Part shown: piece after piece, positions 1 through 9,194 of the stretch
Layout of the letters: every line of letters starts with the position of its first letter
Numbering within the stretch: the stretch's first letter is position 1
Assembly: GCA_030531025.1 (NCBI GenBank)
Contig: JAUMTV010000003.1
Span: forward strand, 8,801 to 72,800
Source of the DNA: Turicibacter sp.
Lineage (GTDB): Bacteria > Bacillota > Bacilli > MOL361 > Turicibacteraceae
Direction: 5' to 3'
DNA length: 64,000 nt
The notes under the pieces: model-generated
The model's database searches: none
What the model was told of the DNA's origin: nothing
The model's input: the letters and a program-made list of their open reading frames with translations, nothing else
Made by a program: the position numbers and the translations under genes

Positions 1-324
1 CGTTTTTAGTAATCCGATACTTCTAACTGGATATCACTTATCCTCAAACAATATATATAACATCTCATTTAATAAGGCATTTAATGATGTATATAACCTC
101 GAGGAGCTCTCTTAGATAATCTATCTAAGATTTCATAGGTTAATTTCATCAGATTCTAATCGCAACTATGAAACAAAAAATTTAGTTTTATAAATGCACA
201 ATTCAACTTATAGTGTTCCCTAATAGCAAAATAAAAAGTCGCTATTAACAAAAAAAGACATCTACTTAAGTAGATGTCTTTTCACTATAGGTCATCGTAG
301 GGGGGATGACACAAGTTATTTTCA
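1..324. other. Intergenic region, no gene seen
   Basis: AT-rich with no open frame of convincing length or ribosome binding site on either strand. The only clear structure is the palindromic terminator at 253-282. A partial gene may end left of the window. Confidence 0.5.
253..282 (-). terminator. Rho-independent terminator of the MFS gene
   Basis: A perfect 30-base palindrome built on GACATCTACTTAAGTAGATG. On the minus strand it is followed by a long U-run, directly downstream of the transporter stop codon at 325. It could also work for plus-strand transcripts. Confidence 0.8.
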
Positions 325-1512
325 TTATGCTCGAGAAGAAAATGTCATGTTATAACGAATGTTTACGACTAATGCTAACACTACACCGATCGCTGTAATC
401 ACGATGTTTAATAACATGATGTTTGAGACATTTGAGTTTGAAATAATTCCAATTAAAGCAGGTAAAACTGAAGAAGCAATACTTGATGCTGTATAAACAA
501 TTCCTGTAATTGTTCCTTTATTTTTAGGGAACAACTCAGACATTGTTGTTAAGGCTAATTGTAAAACACCACCTGCTGCTGAGTATCCAATCACAAATGC
601 TCCAACGACACACATGATTGATGATGGGAATAAGTATAATAACACTAACATGATTAATGAAATTAACGGATATACAAAAACAAATCGAACTTGTTTAATC
701 CATTTAGCCACTAAAATTGATGTCACGATAACCGCTGTAAATGATCCCGCACTATATAATGAGATTAATTTTAATGCTGCTGATTTTTCCATACCCGCAA
801 CTTCTTGTGCGTAAGTCGGTAAATAGTTTTGAATGATATAAAAAGTCGCTGTTGCAGTGAATCCAATTAAAATTAAAGCAACCCCTTCAATCCAGAAGTT
901 TGACTTTGGTTCATTTGATACAGACTCTTCTTTTACTTCTGCTTTTTCTACTTTATGAGGAGGGAATGTTAACTTTAATAAGAATAATCCATTGATAATA
1001 AAAATTGCAATACAGAATAAGAATGAGTATCCGTACCATAAATCGTTTGCAATTAAGAAACTAATAATGAATGGTAATAAGAATTGTCCCGCTGCAATGA
1101 AGGCTTTAATTATAATATTGGCACTTCCTGAAGACTCTGGGAAAGCTTCCATTAACGCTGGATATGTTCCTGAATCCATAAATGAGTTCGCCATACCTGC
1201 TAAAACAGCAAAAATAAAGGCAACAGCTACGTTAGGTGCAACTAAGATTCCACCTAAGAAAGCTACATAAGTAACCATTCCTAATAAAACGAATGGTTTA
1301 CGTCCAAATTTATCTGATAACGCACCTGAAACGAATAATACTAATAAACGTCCAATTCCAAGCCCTGAAATTACATATGAAACACCAGCGCGATCCGTAT
1401 TAAATTGTTGTATTAAAGCATCCATATTTTGAGATAAGATAATAGCTCCCATCCCATGAACAAAATAGTTAATGTACAACGCTAATGCGGTTGGCATGTA
1501 CTTATTTTTCAT
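325..1512 (-). CDS. MFS transporter, probable organic-anion permease
   Basis: A 395-residue protein with about twelve hydrophobic segments, the usual size of a major facilitator. The loop between helices 2 and 3 carries the family motif as GALSDKFGRKP (about residues 62-72). A charged central loop near residues 190-205 separates the two six-helix halves. AAGGAG sits about ten bases upstream of the ATG. It lies downstream of, and on the same strand as, the flavoprotein reductase at 1684-3681, and both probably answer to the divergent LysR gene. From this context I infer uptake or efflux of the reductase's substrate or product. The substrate cannot be read from sequence; pairs of this kind are known for bile acids and aromatic or unsaturated acids. 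Confidence 0.85.
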   Translation of the reverse strand: MKNKYMPTALALYINYFVHGMGAIILSQNMDALIQQFNTDRAGVSYVISGLGIGRLLVLFVSGALSDKFGRKPFVLLGMVTYVAFLGGILVAPNVAVAFIFAVLAGMANSFMDSGTYPALMEAFPESSGSANIIIKAFIAAGQFLLPFIISFLIANDLWYGYSFLFCIAIFIINGLFLLKLTFPPHKVEKAEVKEESVSNEPKSNFWIEGVALILIGFTATATFYIIQNYLPTYAQEVAGMEKSAALKLISLYSAGSFTAVIVTSILVAKWIKQVRFVFVYPLISLIMLVLLYLFPSSIMCVVGAFVIGYSAAGGVLQLALTTMSELFPKNKGTITGIVYTASSIASSVLPALIGIISNSNVSNIMLLNIVITAIGVVLALVVNIRYNMTFSSRA

Positions 1513-1649
1513 CTTCTCTAACTCCTTTTTTGTAATTCTCTTGTTTCTCTCCTGTCAAACAAGATTTGTTTAATCTATCTTAAATGAAAGAATCGTTTAT
1601 CATTCTTCCATCTAAAATCAAGTGAATTTATTCACATCTAAGGTCATAA

Positions 1650-1678
1650 GGAACTCACCCTCATGGGGTGAGTCTTTA
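1650..1678. terminator. Hairpin between reductase and transporter genes
   Basis: Stem ACTCACCC/GGGGTGAGT with a four-base loop, just past the reductase stop codon. The U-run is weak on both strands, so partial termination or mRNA stabilisation is as likely as full termination. Confidence 0.45.
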
Positions 1679-1683
1679 TGAAA

Positions 1684-3681
1684 TTACTTCGTTAAGACAC
1701 CTAATGACATTAGCGCATCTGTCACATGACGCCCTTCAGCAACGCCATCGATGATTTTACGTGTGCGTTTACTATCACCAATATTAATCACTTGAACCCC
1801 TAATGGCATAAAGTGTTGTTGCATAACTTCAAGAACTGGGGTTTGAGGACGCATTCCTAAACAAACGAAACCATAATCAAATTCTAAGTTCATTTGTTCT
1901 CCATCTTTTTCGATAACAAAGTGATCCCCTGTGATTTCTAATAATGACGTATTCGTCATCACATTGACACCTTTGCGTTTTGTCATGTCTAACATTTGAA
2001 TACGAGTGATGTGATCTAAATCGCGTCCTAACATTGGTAAACGCTCAACAATTGATACTTGAGCTCCACGTTCTGCGAAGAATTCAACCGTATCAAGTCC
2101 GACAGCTCCTCCACCAATGACAGCTACTTTTTTCCCTTCAAATTCAAATGAATCAATATGGTTTAATAAACCGAAGATTGATTTGACTTTTCCACCTTCT
2201 TGATCCACATGATCATGTAATCCTGGGATTGGCGGAAGTAATGGTGACGATCCTGTGGCATTTACAATCACATCTGGTTTTAAGTTTTCAATAAACTCAA
2301 CTGTTGCTTCTGTTTCCGTGAATACAATTAAGTTTTTTAAGTTTTGTGCACGTTGAATTAAGTAATTTGGGAAATCAGCAATACGTGCTTTTTCTGGTAA
2401 TTTAGCAATTTCACGGGCTAATCCACCTAATACATTTGATTTTTCAATTAAGAATGTTGTACATCCGACTTCCGCAGCTGTACAAGCCGCTTCTAAACCT
2501 GCTGTTCCTCCACCAATTACAACAACGTTTGTTGCCTTTGTTAATTCATAACACTTATGTTCTTCCCCATGAATTGTTTCTGGATTAATTGTACAACGGA
2601 CTGGGCGATTTAACGCAATACGATGTCCGGCACATCCGATGTTACATGAAATACATTTACGTAATGTTTCTTCTTTTCCTGATTGAACTTTATTCACCCA
2701 ATCTGGATCTGCAATTAACCCGCGTCCCATTCCGATTAAATCTGCGCGACCTTCTTCTAAAATTTGTTCAGCCACTTTTGGATCACGAATATTTCCAGTT
2801 GTCATAATGATTTTATCTGCAAATTTTTCTTTGACAGCCGCTGCCATGTACGAACGCCATCCATCTTCTAAATGCATCGCATCGATTTGATATTGAATAG
2901 AGTCATTTACAGCTGCTGAAACATTAATAATGTCAACTTCTTGTGATAAATACTCTAAAATTGCTAATGAATCTTCAAGTGTATTTCCACCTTCGATTAA
3001 TTCGTCAGCACTAATTCTAAACATAATTGGGAAGAATGGCCCAACTTCTTGGCGAACACGTTCTAATACTAAACGAGCAAAACGTGCACGATTTTCAATA
3101 CTCCCTCCAAATTCATCCGTACGATTGTTATATAACGGAGATAAGAATTGGCATAATAAATAAGAATGCCCTCCATGAATCTCAACTGCATCAAATCCAG
3201 CAATTTGAGCACGACGAGCCGCTTGGGCGTATTTTTCAACGATCTCTAAAATTTCTTCTTTTGTTAATGGACGTGGAATCGCTCCTCCTGTTTTTGAAGG
3301 AATCGTTGAAGATGAAACAGGTTGTAATCCTTCAATACGTCCTGGTACAGCTGATGCACCTGAATGATTAATTTGAATTGAAACACATGTTCCATAACGA
3401 TGAAGTGTTTCCGTTAATTTATATAAAGCTGGAATGTAACGATCATGATCAATACGAATTTGAGTCGTTCCATTTGAACCTAATGGAAAATCAACACACG
3501 CATTCTCAATGATAATTAATCCTGTTCCACCTTTAGCGCGTAATTCATAATACTTAATATGTTCATCTGTAAAATCCCCAAATTCTCCACCATAGTTTGT
3601 TCCCATTGGTGGCATTACAATACGATTTTTAAGTGTCATTCCTTTAATGGTTAACGGCTTAAATAAATGTTGGTAACTCAT
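1684..3681 (-). CDS. 2-enoate / dienoyl-CoA reductase-like FMN-FeS-FAD enzyme
   Basis: Old-yellow-enzyme family reductase of about 665 residues. The N-terminal FMN TIM barrel begins near LFKPLTIKGMTLKNRIVMPP. A cysteine cluster CISCNIGCAG plus a later Cys binds 4Fe-4S. Two nucleotide-binding Rossmann motifs follow, VVVIGGGTAGLEAA for FAD and VAVIGGGAVGLD for NAD(P)H. The length and domain order match 2,4-dienoyl-CoA reductase, 2-enoate reductase and the BaiCD/BaiH enzymes, which reduce activated C=C bonds anaerobically. I chose the start at 3681 (MSYQHLF) because AAAGGGAG lies about 12 bases upstream; the open frame runs 30 codons further without homologous sequence. It probably forms an operon with the downstream MFS gene. 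The exact substrate is unknown. Confidence 0.85.
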   Translation of the reverse strand: MSYQHLFKPLTIKGMTLKNRIVMPPMGTNYGGEFGDFTDEHIKYYELRAKGGTGLIIIENACVDFPLGSNGTTQIRIDHDRYIPALYKLTETLHRYGTCVSIQINHSGASAVPGRIEGLQPVSSSTIPSKTGGAIPRPLTKEEILEIVEKYAQAARRAQIAGFDAVEIHGGHSYLLCQFLSPLYNNRTDEFGGSIENRARFARLVLERVRQEVGPFFPIMFRISADELIEGGNTLEDSLAILEYLSQEVDIINVSAAVNDSIQYQIDAMHLEDGWRSYMAAAVKEKFADKIIMTTGNIRDPKVAEQILEEGRADLIGMGRGLIADPDWVNKVQSGKEETLRKCISCNIGCAGHRIALNRPVRCTINPETIHGEEHKCYELTKATNVVVIGGGTAGLEAACTAAEVGCTTFLIEKSNVLGGLAREIAKLPEKARIADFPNYLIQRAQNLKNLIVFTETEATVEFIENLKPDVIVNATGSSPLLPPIPGLHDHVDQEGGKVKSIFGLLNHIDSFEFEGKKVAVIGGGAVGLDTVEFFAERGAQVSIVERLPMLGRDLDHITRIQMLDMTKRKGVNVMTNTSLLEITGDHFVIEKDGEQMNLEFDYGFVCLGMRPQTPVLEVMQQHFMPLGVQVINIGDSKRTRKIIDGVAEGRHVTDALMSLGVLTK

Positions 3682-3921
3682 AACATCTAAGACTCCCTTT
3701 CTAATATGTGCTAATGAAAGATCTATTTGTTCACTCCTCACTTTGAACATTTTTTCATAAACCTTGATCACTTTTTCACTTGCGGCACTACATTTAGTAT
3801 AATATGAGTTTTTTATAGAAACAAATTAAAAAATATACGATTATCTATTGGTTTTATCTATAGATATGATATACTTATGTCAAATTATTAATTTTTTCGA
3901 CACAGGTCAGGTGATTGCAAT
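3682..3921. promoter_or_regulatory. Divergent promoter region with LysR-type site
   Basis: Between the reductase and its divergent LysR gene. It contains the palindrome ATCTATAGAT at 3856-3865 and a nearby direct repeat of TATCTAT, in the range expected for a LysR T-N11-A operator. Assignment as the operator is inference from position. Confidence 0.45.
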
Positions 3922-4827
3922 ATGAACTTAAACCATCTTCAATATTTTCGTGTTCTAGCCAAGCTTGAACACTATACACAGGCAGCTGAGCAACTTTCCA
4001 TTACCCAACCTAGCTTAAGCCATGCCATCTCAACCCTTGAAAAAGAACTTGGGACCTATTTATTTGAAAAACAAGGGCGAAATGTTCGTTTAACAAAATA
4101 CGGTCGTTTCTTCTTAACTTATGTAGAAAATGCACTAGATGAATTAGCACTTGGTGAAAAGAAACTCCGTGAACTAACAAGCCAATCAAATGGATCAATT
4201 GACTTAGGGTTTATTTATACACTAGGAGCACAATTTGTTCCAAAGCTAGTGAATGAGTTTTTAAAACATGAAGCTTATCAGAATATTCGTTTCTCATTTG
4301 GTCAAGGAAATACAAAACAAATTATTCAAGACTTAAAAAATGAGAAGTATGATTTAGCTCTTTGTTCTTATGTGGAAAATGAACCCGATATTGAATTCAT
4401 CCCCATTACTCAACAAGAACTAGTGATGATTGTTCCTCCGCATCATCCTTTAGCAAAAAAAGAAAACATTGATTTAAAAGAAGCCGCCGAATATCCATTT
4501 ATTTTCTTTAATAAAGAAAGTGGAATTCGTAAATTACTCGACTCTTTATTTGATGAGATAGATGTTCATCCAACCATTTTATGTGAAGTTGAAGAAGACA
4601 CAGCAGTAGCGGGATTAGTCTCGGTTAATTATGGCGTTGCCATTATTCCTAGAATCTCATTTTTAGATCAATTCAATGTGAAAGTTCTACCGATTACAAA
4701 TCCTAAACACGAGCGTTATATTTATCTCGCATCTGTTCGAAATAAGTACGTGAGTCCATCGATCACAGCATTTAAAAACTTTATTTTAAGTCATTCAAAA
4801 ACATTACCTGAAAACAACAAAAAGTAG
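3922..4827 (+). CDS. LysR-family transcriptional regulator
   Basis: A 301-residue protein. Residues 1-60 form the LysR winged helix (MNLNHLQYFRVLAKLEHYTQ, then SITQPSLSHAISTLEKELG). The remainder is a periplasmic-binding-protein-like effector domain related to CynR/CysL-type regulators. AGGTGA precedes the ATG. It is divergent from the reductase-transporter operon, which is the standard arrangement for a LysR activator and its target. The inducer is unknown and is probably the unsaturated substrate of the reductase. Confidence 0.88.
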   Translation: MNLNHLQYFRVLAKLEHYTQAAEQLSITQPSLSHAISTLEKELGTYLFEKQGRNVRLTKYGRFFLTYVENALDELALGEKKLRELTSQSNGSIDLGFIYTLGAQFVPKLVNEFLKHEAYQNIRFSFGQGNTKQIIQDLKNEKYDLALCSYVENEPDIEFIPITQQELVMIVPPHHPLAKKENIDLKEAAEYPFIFFNKESGIRKLLDSLFDEIDVHPTILCEVEEDTAVAGLVSVNYGVAIIPRISFLDQFNVKVLPITNPKHERYIYLASVRNKYVSPSITAFKNFILSHSKTLPENNKK

Positions 4828-4847
4828 GTCTTATTGACCTACTTTTT
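4819..4847. terminator. Bidirectional terminator after LysR
   Basis: AAAAAGTAGGTC and GACCTACTTTTT flank a five-base loop. It overlaps the LysR stop codon and the 3' end of the small minus-strand gene at 4831-4977. Confidence 0.8.
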
Positions 4848-4977
4848 GACTTAAATCATTTTTAACTTTATCTAAATACTTTGTAATTAAATTGTAGTCA
4901 TCTTCACTTAACATTCTATCTTCTATCATTTTAATTAACATCACTTCTAGTGACTCAATATCCTGATTGTTCTTCAT
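4831..4977 (-). CDS. Small conserved-looking protein, 48 residues
   Basis: Starts MKNNQDIESLEVMLIKMIED and is predicted to be almost entirely helical and charged. AAGGA lies eleven bases before the ATG. The start lies inside the last codons of the 3D-domain gene (23-base overlap), so the two are probably translationally coupled. Its end overlaps the LysR terminator. I do not recognise the family; the short acidic helix pair resembles SHOCT-like or sporulation-associated small proteins only in general character. Confidence 0.6.
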   Translation of the reverse strand: MKNNQDIESLEVMLIKMIEDRMLSEDDYNLITKYLDKVKNDLSQKVGQ

Positions 4978-5854
4978 CTTCTCTAAATCCTTCCCTTATA
5001 ATACGATATTCAATACCTTTAATGTCATGTTGATAATCATGATCATAGACCCACAAATCAATTCGATTATCCCAGCTACATGCTCCACAAGCATCTAGCA
5101 CAATGGCTTTTTGAGTTTCACCTTCTGGATATGTGATTTCTAAGATTGTTCCATAATAATTAGGAATCCCACGCTCATTTAATCCAACCGCTAAGACTTC
5201 ATCAATATTAACAGCGACAATAGGAAGCCAGTCATACTCATCATCATAATAATGCATGACATTATCAATTACTTTCACCCCATCATCTTGATAAGTTAAG
5301 CCATAGCCTACTTTGACTTCACCTGCTGTGACACTGTAAAATGTTTGACGATAATTTTTAAAAACTTCTTCAGTTTCTTCTTCTGTTTCACTCATTACAT
5401 GAGTGACTTCAGTCGAATCTGTAGAATGATTGGTTGATAATAGTGTAGCTTTTACCATTTCATCACTTGGTTGTTTTAACATGAATGCTTGATTTTCAAC
5501 ATCTTCTATCTCATTATCTTGACTTAATGCAGCCTGTAAGTTTTTTAGGGCTGTTACCTTTTTCTCAGATTCTTCGATACTTGAGCTATTATTGTCTATC
5601 ATAGTTTGAACTGCTTCTGACTGAGCAACTGATGACACTTTTGTAAGTTCTTGTGATTCCTGTACAGGAATTGATGTTAATTCACCATTGGATTCTTTAT
5701 CTAAAAAACTATTTTGTGTTTCATTTTCTACAATTGCATTTAATAAATTAACATAGGATTGTGGTGTGATCTGATTTTTTTCTAGAGTAACTGACGCATT
5801 TGATGATAGTGTAAATATCACCGAAAGTATTATGTTTGTTATAACATTTAGCAT
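4955..5854 (-). CDS. Secreted 3D-domain protein, putative cell-wall enzyme
   Basis: A 299-residue protein. It has an N-terminal signal-like hydrophobic segment (residues 3-18), a long Ser/Thr/Glu-rich low-complexity linker to about residue 170, and a C-terminal double-psi beta-barrel with the 3D signature (IVLDACGACSWDNRIDLWV), in which conserved aspartates line a lytic-transglycosylase-like site. Related domains occur in YabE, YocH and YuiC of Bacillus, where they remodel peptidoglycan. GAGGTGA precedes the ATG. The two adjacent cysteines within the motif are unusual for the family and might form a disulfide or bind a ligand. It is the last gene before the tmRNA. Confidence 0.75.
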   Translation of the reverse strand: MLNVITNIILSVIFTLSSNASVTLEKNQITPQSYVNLLNAIVENETQNSFLDKESNGELTSIPVQESQELTKVSSVAQSEAVQTMIDNNSSSIEESEKKVTALKNLQAALSQDNEIEDVENQAFMLKQPSDEMVKATLLSTNHSTDSTEVTHVMSETEEETEEVFKNYRQTFYSVTAGEVKVGYGLTYQDDGVKVIDNVMHYYDDEYDWLPIVAVNIDEVLAVGLNERGIPNYYGTILEITYPEGETQKAIVLDACGACSWDNRIDLWVYDHDYQHDIKGIEYRIIREGFREDEEQSGY

Positions 5855-6018
5855 AGTTCACCTCATTTTAGACTGTTTGACAGAAATCACACATTTATTA
5901 TGAACCATTTTTGAGAGTTTAAACACGTTTTCACTTTTTTTAGTAATTCAGTGCATATTTTTTTCAATGAATTCACATTCTAATGGAAGGATTGACTTTG
6001 ATTGACAGTTATGAAAAC

Positions 6019-6047
6019 TTGTCAAATGATTAAAAATAAAGTATAAT
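6019..6047 (+). promoter_or_regulatory. ssrA promoter
   Basis: TTGTCA at 6019-6024 and TATAAT at 6042-6047 with a 17-base spacer. Predicted transcription start is about 6,054, shortly before the mature 5' end of tmRNA. A second TTGACA at 6002 is too far from this -10 to be used with it. Confidence 0.75.
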
Positions 6048-6070
6048 AAACAATGTAATCAAATCAACCT

Positions 6071-6416
6071 GGGGATGTTACGGATTCGACTGGGGCATTT
6101 GAGCTTAATAAGCAAGCCGTGCTAACCCACGTTAAAAGGTCGAGGTTTTAATAACCGGAAAAACAAACTTACAATTAGCTGCTTAATATAACGTAGCTGC
6201 CTACCATTCAATCGCCCATGTTGAATGACTAGGCTCACTGTAGTGGGATACGCTAGTCTGTGCCGTTTGAATAGCCTAGAAGAGATTATCAAACTCGCGG
6301 TCTGACAGGTGTGTCGCCTGACCAGTCACCCGTTAAATTTAATAGGAGACTAAGCTTGTAGAAAGTTAAGTGGTCGGTGTTTTAGGACGGGGGTTCGACT
6401 CCCCCCATCTCCACCA
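6071..6416 (+). ncRNA. ssrA: Transfer-messenger RNA (tmRNA)
   Basis: Recognised from the 5' end GGGGAUG pairing with 3' CAUCUCC-ACCA, the T-arm with GGUUCGACUCC, and a tag reading frame at 6157-6186. The frame gives GKTNLQLAA followed by stop, so the appended tag would be A-GKTNLQLAA. It rescues ribosomes stalled on mRNAs lacking a stop codon and marks the product for proteolysis. The CCA is encoded. The last 14 bases serve as the attachment core for the cassettes that follow, and integration preserves the mature 3' end. Confidence 0.95.
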
Positions 6417-6440
6417 GAATATCCACGTCCGCAACTGTTA
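6403..6440 (+). other. Attachment site A: ssrA / cassette 1 left junction
   Basis: Core CCCCATCTCCACCA (6403-6416) is the ssrA 3' end. The cassette arm GAATATCCACGTCCGCAAC follows, and the same arm with ACTGTTACAGG occurs at 30647-30669 and near 63824. The left arm found at the other sites is replaced here by tmRNA sequence, as expected for a chromosome-element junction. Confidence 0.8.
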
Positions 6441-6460
6441 CAGGAAAATGAATACAAAGA

Positions 6461-6514
6461 AAAAGATTAATCTGAGTCTAGTAGATCACTACTAAATTGA
6501 GATTAATCTTTTTT
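6461..6514 (+). terminator. Cassette-borne terminator just after ssrA
   Basis: Long hairpin with outer arms AAAAGATTAATCT and AGATTAATCTTTT and a U-run on the plus strand. A near-identical copy is at 30687-30740. Integration cuts ssrA from its native terminator, and this one is placed to replace it. It can also stop minus-strand transcripts of the nuclease gene. Confidence 0.8.
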
Positions 6515-6555
6515 ATATTCTAATAGATTCTATATCATATGTGGCTTAATTAATA

Positions 6556-7767
6556 TTACAATTCTAATAATCCCACTTTTTCTCTAAATAGACTGCTAAC
6601 TTCATTAACGGTGATTTTATTCAAAACAAATTGTTCGAAAAGATTTAATAAAGTAATTGTCTCAATAATTAAACTATTATTTCTATGAGCCAATTTAATC
6701 TGATTTTCATGAACTGGTTGTCTTTCTGCAAGACATTTATTTCTTTGATGATTAATAATCAAAATAGATTTTACATTCTCACTTCTCTGTTGCTCTGCTA
6801 ATTGATCTAGATAAGATTGTAAATGTACATCTAGCTGTGAAATATGCTCAGATTTTACATTAGATGTAACACCTTTAATTTCACCAATGAATGTAACACC
6901 ATCTTTTTTTATTAAAAAATCTTCTTTCTTCTTATCTTCAAATTCTGATAAATCATAATCTAATAGCTTAGCTAACATATTAAATACCACGTTAACAAGC
7001 TGATCACCGTTAGTGAATAGAACTGACTTATATTCATTGTTTTCTTCTATTTTTTGCTCAGCTAAACTGATTTTATATTCCGATGATTCAATTATCTCTC
7101 TATGTTTTAAAATAGTTTCCTTTTGTTCCCTATCATCAAACATGTTTATTTCATGAATCCATTCAGGTATAGAATCAACATTTCTAATTAAATTTACAGC
7201 TCGAATAAAAGACATTAATTTATCATGCGTATCTAATGTTAAAGTACTTATTATAACTTTTTCTCTATACCTCATAGTGGTAACTTTATTGCTCCTATTG
7301 GATTTTAATAAGCCACTTTCAGCATTTACATTGAAGTAAAAGTTTGCATCTATTGACTGATTTTCAACATTGGTTACAGTATTTTCATACTCTAAATTGA
7401 AGCTGGATTGATTAATCAATTTACCTACAATCTTCTGCAATTCATACTTCATATTTTTTAACTCTATAGATTTAACATACTGACCGTAGCTATCGCAACC
7501 ATATTGGAATTCACAATCTTGTGGAAATAAAATTATGATATTTGTTTCTTGAGAGTTCCTAATCATAGAATTTAAATTATCTAAATCACAAATATTATTA
7601 ATTGTATCGTATGTTCTTGCGTTATTTCTCCATAATAACTCATCATTTAAATCAATAATATTAATATCAAACTCGTCCAATGATCTTGGCGAGTCTAAAG
7701 TACTGCATACAATAGCACTCTCCTTGAAAGTACTAGTTTTCAATCTAAAGCTAATATACTGAATCAT
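6556..7767 (-). CDS. PD-(D/E)XK nuclease-like defence candidate
   Basis: A 403-residue protein. The C-terminal part has a restriction-endonuclease-like pattern: EDFLIKKDGVTFIGEIKG with D283, E296 and K298, followed by a helix rich in Gln and His (about 305-330), typical of PD-(D/E)XK folds. The first 200 residues are an unrecognised domain, followed by a charged helical linker. GGGGA precedes the ATG. It is the first gene inside the left end of cassette 1, the same position that a DUF6602 nuclease-like gene holds in cassette 2. I infer anti-phage or anti-plasmid activity from fold and place. No methylase is nearby, so it is not a classical type II enzyme. Confidence 0.6.
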   Translation of the reverse strand: MIQYISFRLKTSTFKESAIVCSTLDSPRSLDEFDINIIDLNDELLWRNNARTYDTINNICDLDNLNSMIRNSQETNIIILFPQDCEFQYGCDSYGQYVKSIELKNMKYELQKIVGKLINQSSFNLEYENTVTNVENQSIDANFYFNVNAESGLLKSNRSNKVTTMRYREKVIISTLTLDTHDKLMSFIRAVNLIRNVDSIPEWIHEINMFDDREQKETILKHREIIESSEYKISLAEQKIEENNEYKSVLFTNGDQLVNVVFNMLAKLLDYDLSEFEDKKKEDFLIKKDGVTFIGEIKGVTSNVKSEHISQLDVHLQSYLDQLAEQQRSENVKSILIINHQRNKCLAERQPVHENQIKLAHRNNSLIIETITLLNLFEQFVLNKITVNEVSSLFREKVGLLEL

Positions 7768-7970
7768 TATATATCCCCTTTCACCTCATTTTTCCCATGT
7801 GTAAATATATAGCTTTTTTAATTAAAGCATGAGAGTTGATAACTATATTCATCATCCCCCACTGTTTTTATTATATCAAAGTATTCTCCTACTATCTACA
7901 AACATTCGTTCAATCTCTCCTATAAACAAATTAAATAGAACTTACATAATATTAAATAATTTAGCCCTTC

Positions 7971-8122
7971 TCTACATACATCTCTTCAACAATCATCTCT
8001 AAGATCACTGTCTTCAATCGCAGCCCATGGGTTCAATCTCCAACCTCATTTTCATCTAACTGCTTCAATTCCTCTATGAACTCATGATACTCATACAGGA
8101 TAATCTGTTTATTTATTTTCAT
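7971..8122 (-). pseudogene. Decayed copy of a small helical protein family
   Basis: AGGAGG precedes ATG at 8122. The frame opens as MKINKQIILYEYHEFIEEL and then breaks. A second frame continues with LRLKTVILEMIVEEMY. Both parts match the intact proteins at 32367-32609 and 35451-35687, so this is a third, degenerate copy. The rest of the 7768-8231 gap holds only the promoter side of the nuclease gene and the terminator at 8131-8174. Confidence 0.7.
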
Positions 8123-8130
8123 GACCTCCT

Positions 8131-8174
8131 AAAAAAATAAACCATCAAGATAATTAGTTCTTGATGGCATTTTT
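8131..8174 (-). terminator. Terminator of the WYL regulator gene
   Basis: CCATCAAGA/TCTTGATGG stem with U-run on the minus strand. The same arm sequence is used at 32629-32664, again directly upstream of a member of the small-protein family. Confidence 0.75.
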
Positions 8175-8231
8175 CATACTAATAATTTTCGATATGGGGC
8201 TCATTTTACTATATCCTAACAGTAATTGAGA

Positions 8232-9194
8232 TTAATATAAACTCATCATTTTATTCAGCTTATCTTTAACTTTTTCTACTAAATCATTTGGAGTTAGAAC
8301 TTTAATCCATTCTCCTTGACTGAATAACCACATCAATAAACCTTGCTCATAAGATATGGCTTCAATAATACAATATCCATTCCCTTCTTCTATTACTCTC
8401 GATACTGGAAATTTATCAAGCACTGCTTCGACTGAATGACCTGTAAATCTAAACGTAAATTTGATTAATTCTCCTTGATACATCATATTGATCTTGTTAT
8501 GAAAATCTCCCGATTCAAATCGTTGTGAATAAGGAATTTTAAATCGCTCATTTAATATTTCATAAGAGAGTATACGATCTAAACGAAATGAAATAGGATA
8601 TGGAATATCTTTATTTTTAACATAACTCACAGCATAAAAATAATAGTCTGTAAAAACTAAACCGACAGGATGAACAATATAAGAATCAACTGTATTATTT
8701 GCTTTTTTATATTCCATACAAATAGCTCTATTTTCTTCAATCGCTTGGCTAAAGTCCCACATATGATTCAATAATTTACGTCCATGTTTTAACGGTGTGA
8801 AATGATGTCTTTCATTTCGTATAAAAGAATCAATTTCTTTTCTTTCATCAGAGGATACCTGTAACTTTAAACCATTAATCATTTGATTTAATTCCTCTAA
8901 ACATAACGCTCTACTTCCAAGTAGAAGTTTAATTAACATCAAAACTTCTTTCGATGTTAATTGAGAATTATCGTAATTAGATAAATAATAATATTTTTCC
9001 TGATGTTCATATTCAAGCATAAGATTCTGAGCATATTCAATATTTTGACTTAAAAATGTCCGTAAAGTAGCAATATCTCTCTCAAAAGTTCTACTGTCTA
9101 TTTGAAATAAATTCTGAATATTTTCTTTTTCTATCATATTCTTCTGCAATAATTGTTGCAACATATATAACACTCGTGTACTCTTATCATACAT
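8232..9194 (-). CDS. WYL-domain transcriptional regulator
   Basis: A 320-residue protein. It has an N-terminal helix-turn-helix (about 1-65, RTFERDIATLR as recognition helix), a WYL sensor domain (about 140-220, with ENRAICMEYKKANN and HPVGLVFTDYYFYAVSY) and a C-terminal WCX extension. WYL proteins bind nucleotides or nucleic acids and often repress or activate defence and DNA-damage genes (BrxR, CapW, DriD). It lies between a candidate two-gene membrane system (9617-11525) and a nuclease gene. GGGGA precedes the ATG, and a hairpin terminator follows. The likely target is the nuclease or the membrane pair, by neighbourhood only. Confidence 0.85.
   Translation of the reverse strand: MYDKSTRVLYMLQQLLQKNMIEKENIQNLFQIDSRTFERDIATLRTFLSQNIEYAQNLMLEYEHQEKYYYLSNYDNSQLTSKEVLMLIKLLLGSRALCLEELNQMINGLKLQVSSDERKEIDSFIRNERHHFTPLKHGRKLLNHMWDFSQAIEENRAICMEYKKANNTVDSYIVHPVGLVFTDYYFYAVSYVKNKDIPYPISFRLDRILSYEILNERFKIPYSQRFESGDFHNKINMMYQGELIKFTFRFTGHSVEAVLDKFPVSRVIEEGNGYCIIEAISYEQGLLMWLFSQGEWIKVLTPNDLVEKVKDKLNKMMSLY

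Noticed and set aside
614..814. Open frames antisense to the MFS gene (also 992-1270)
   Set aside because: No ribosome binding site and no family resemblance; shadows of the minus-strand gene.
2589..3371. Plus-strand open frames inside the reductase gene
   Set aside because: Overlap fully with a well-supported enzyme and encode unpatterned, phase-shifted sequence.
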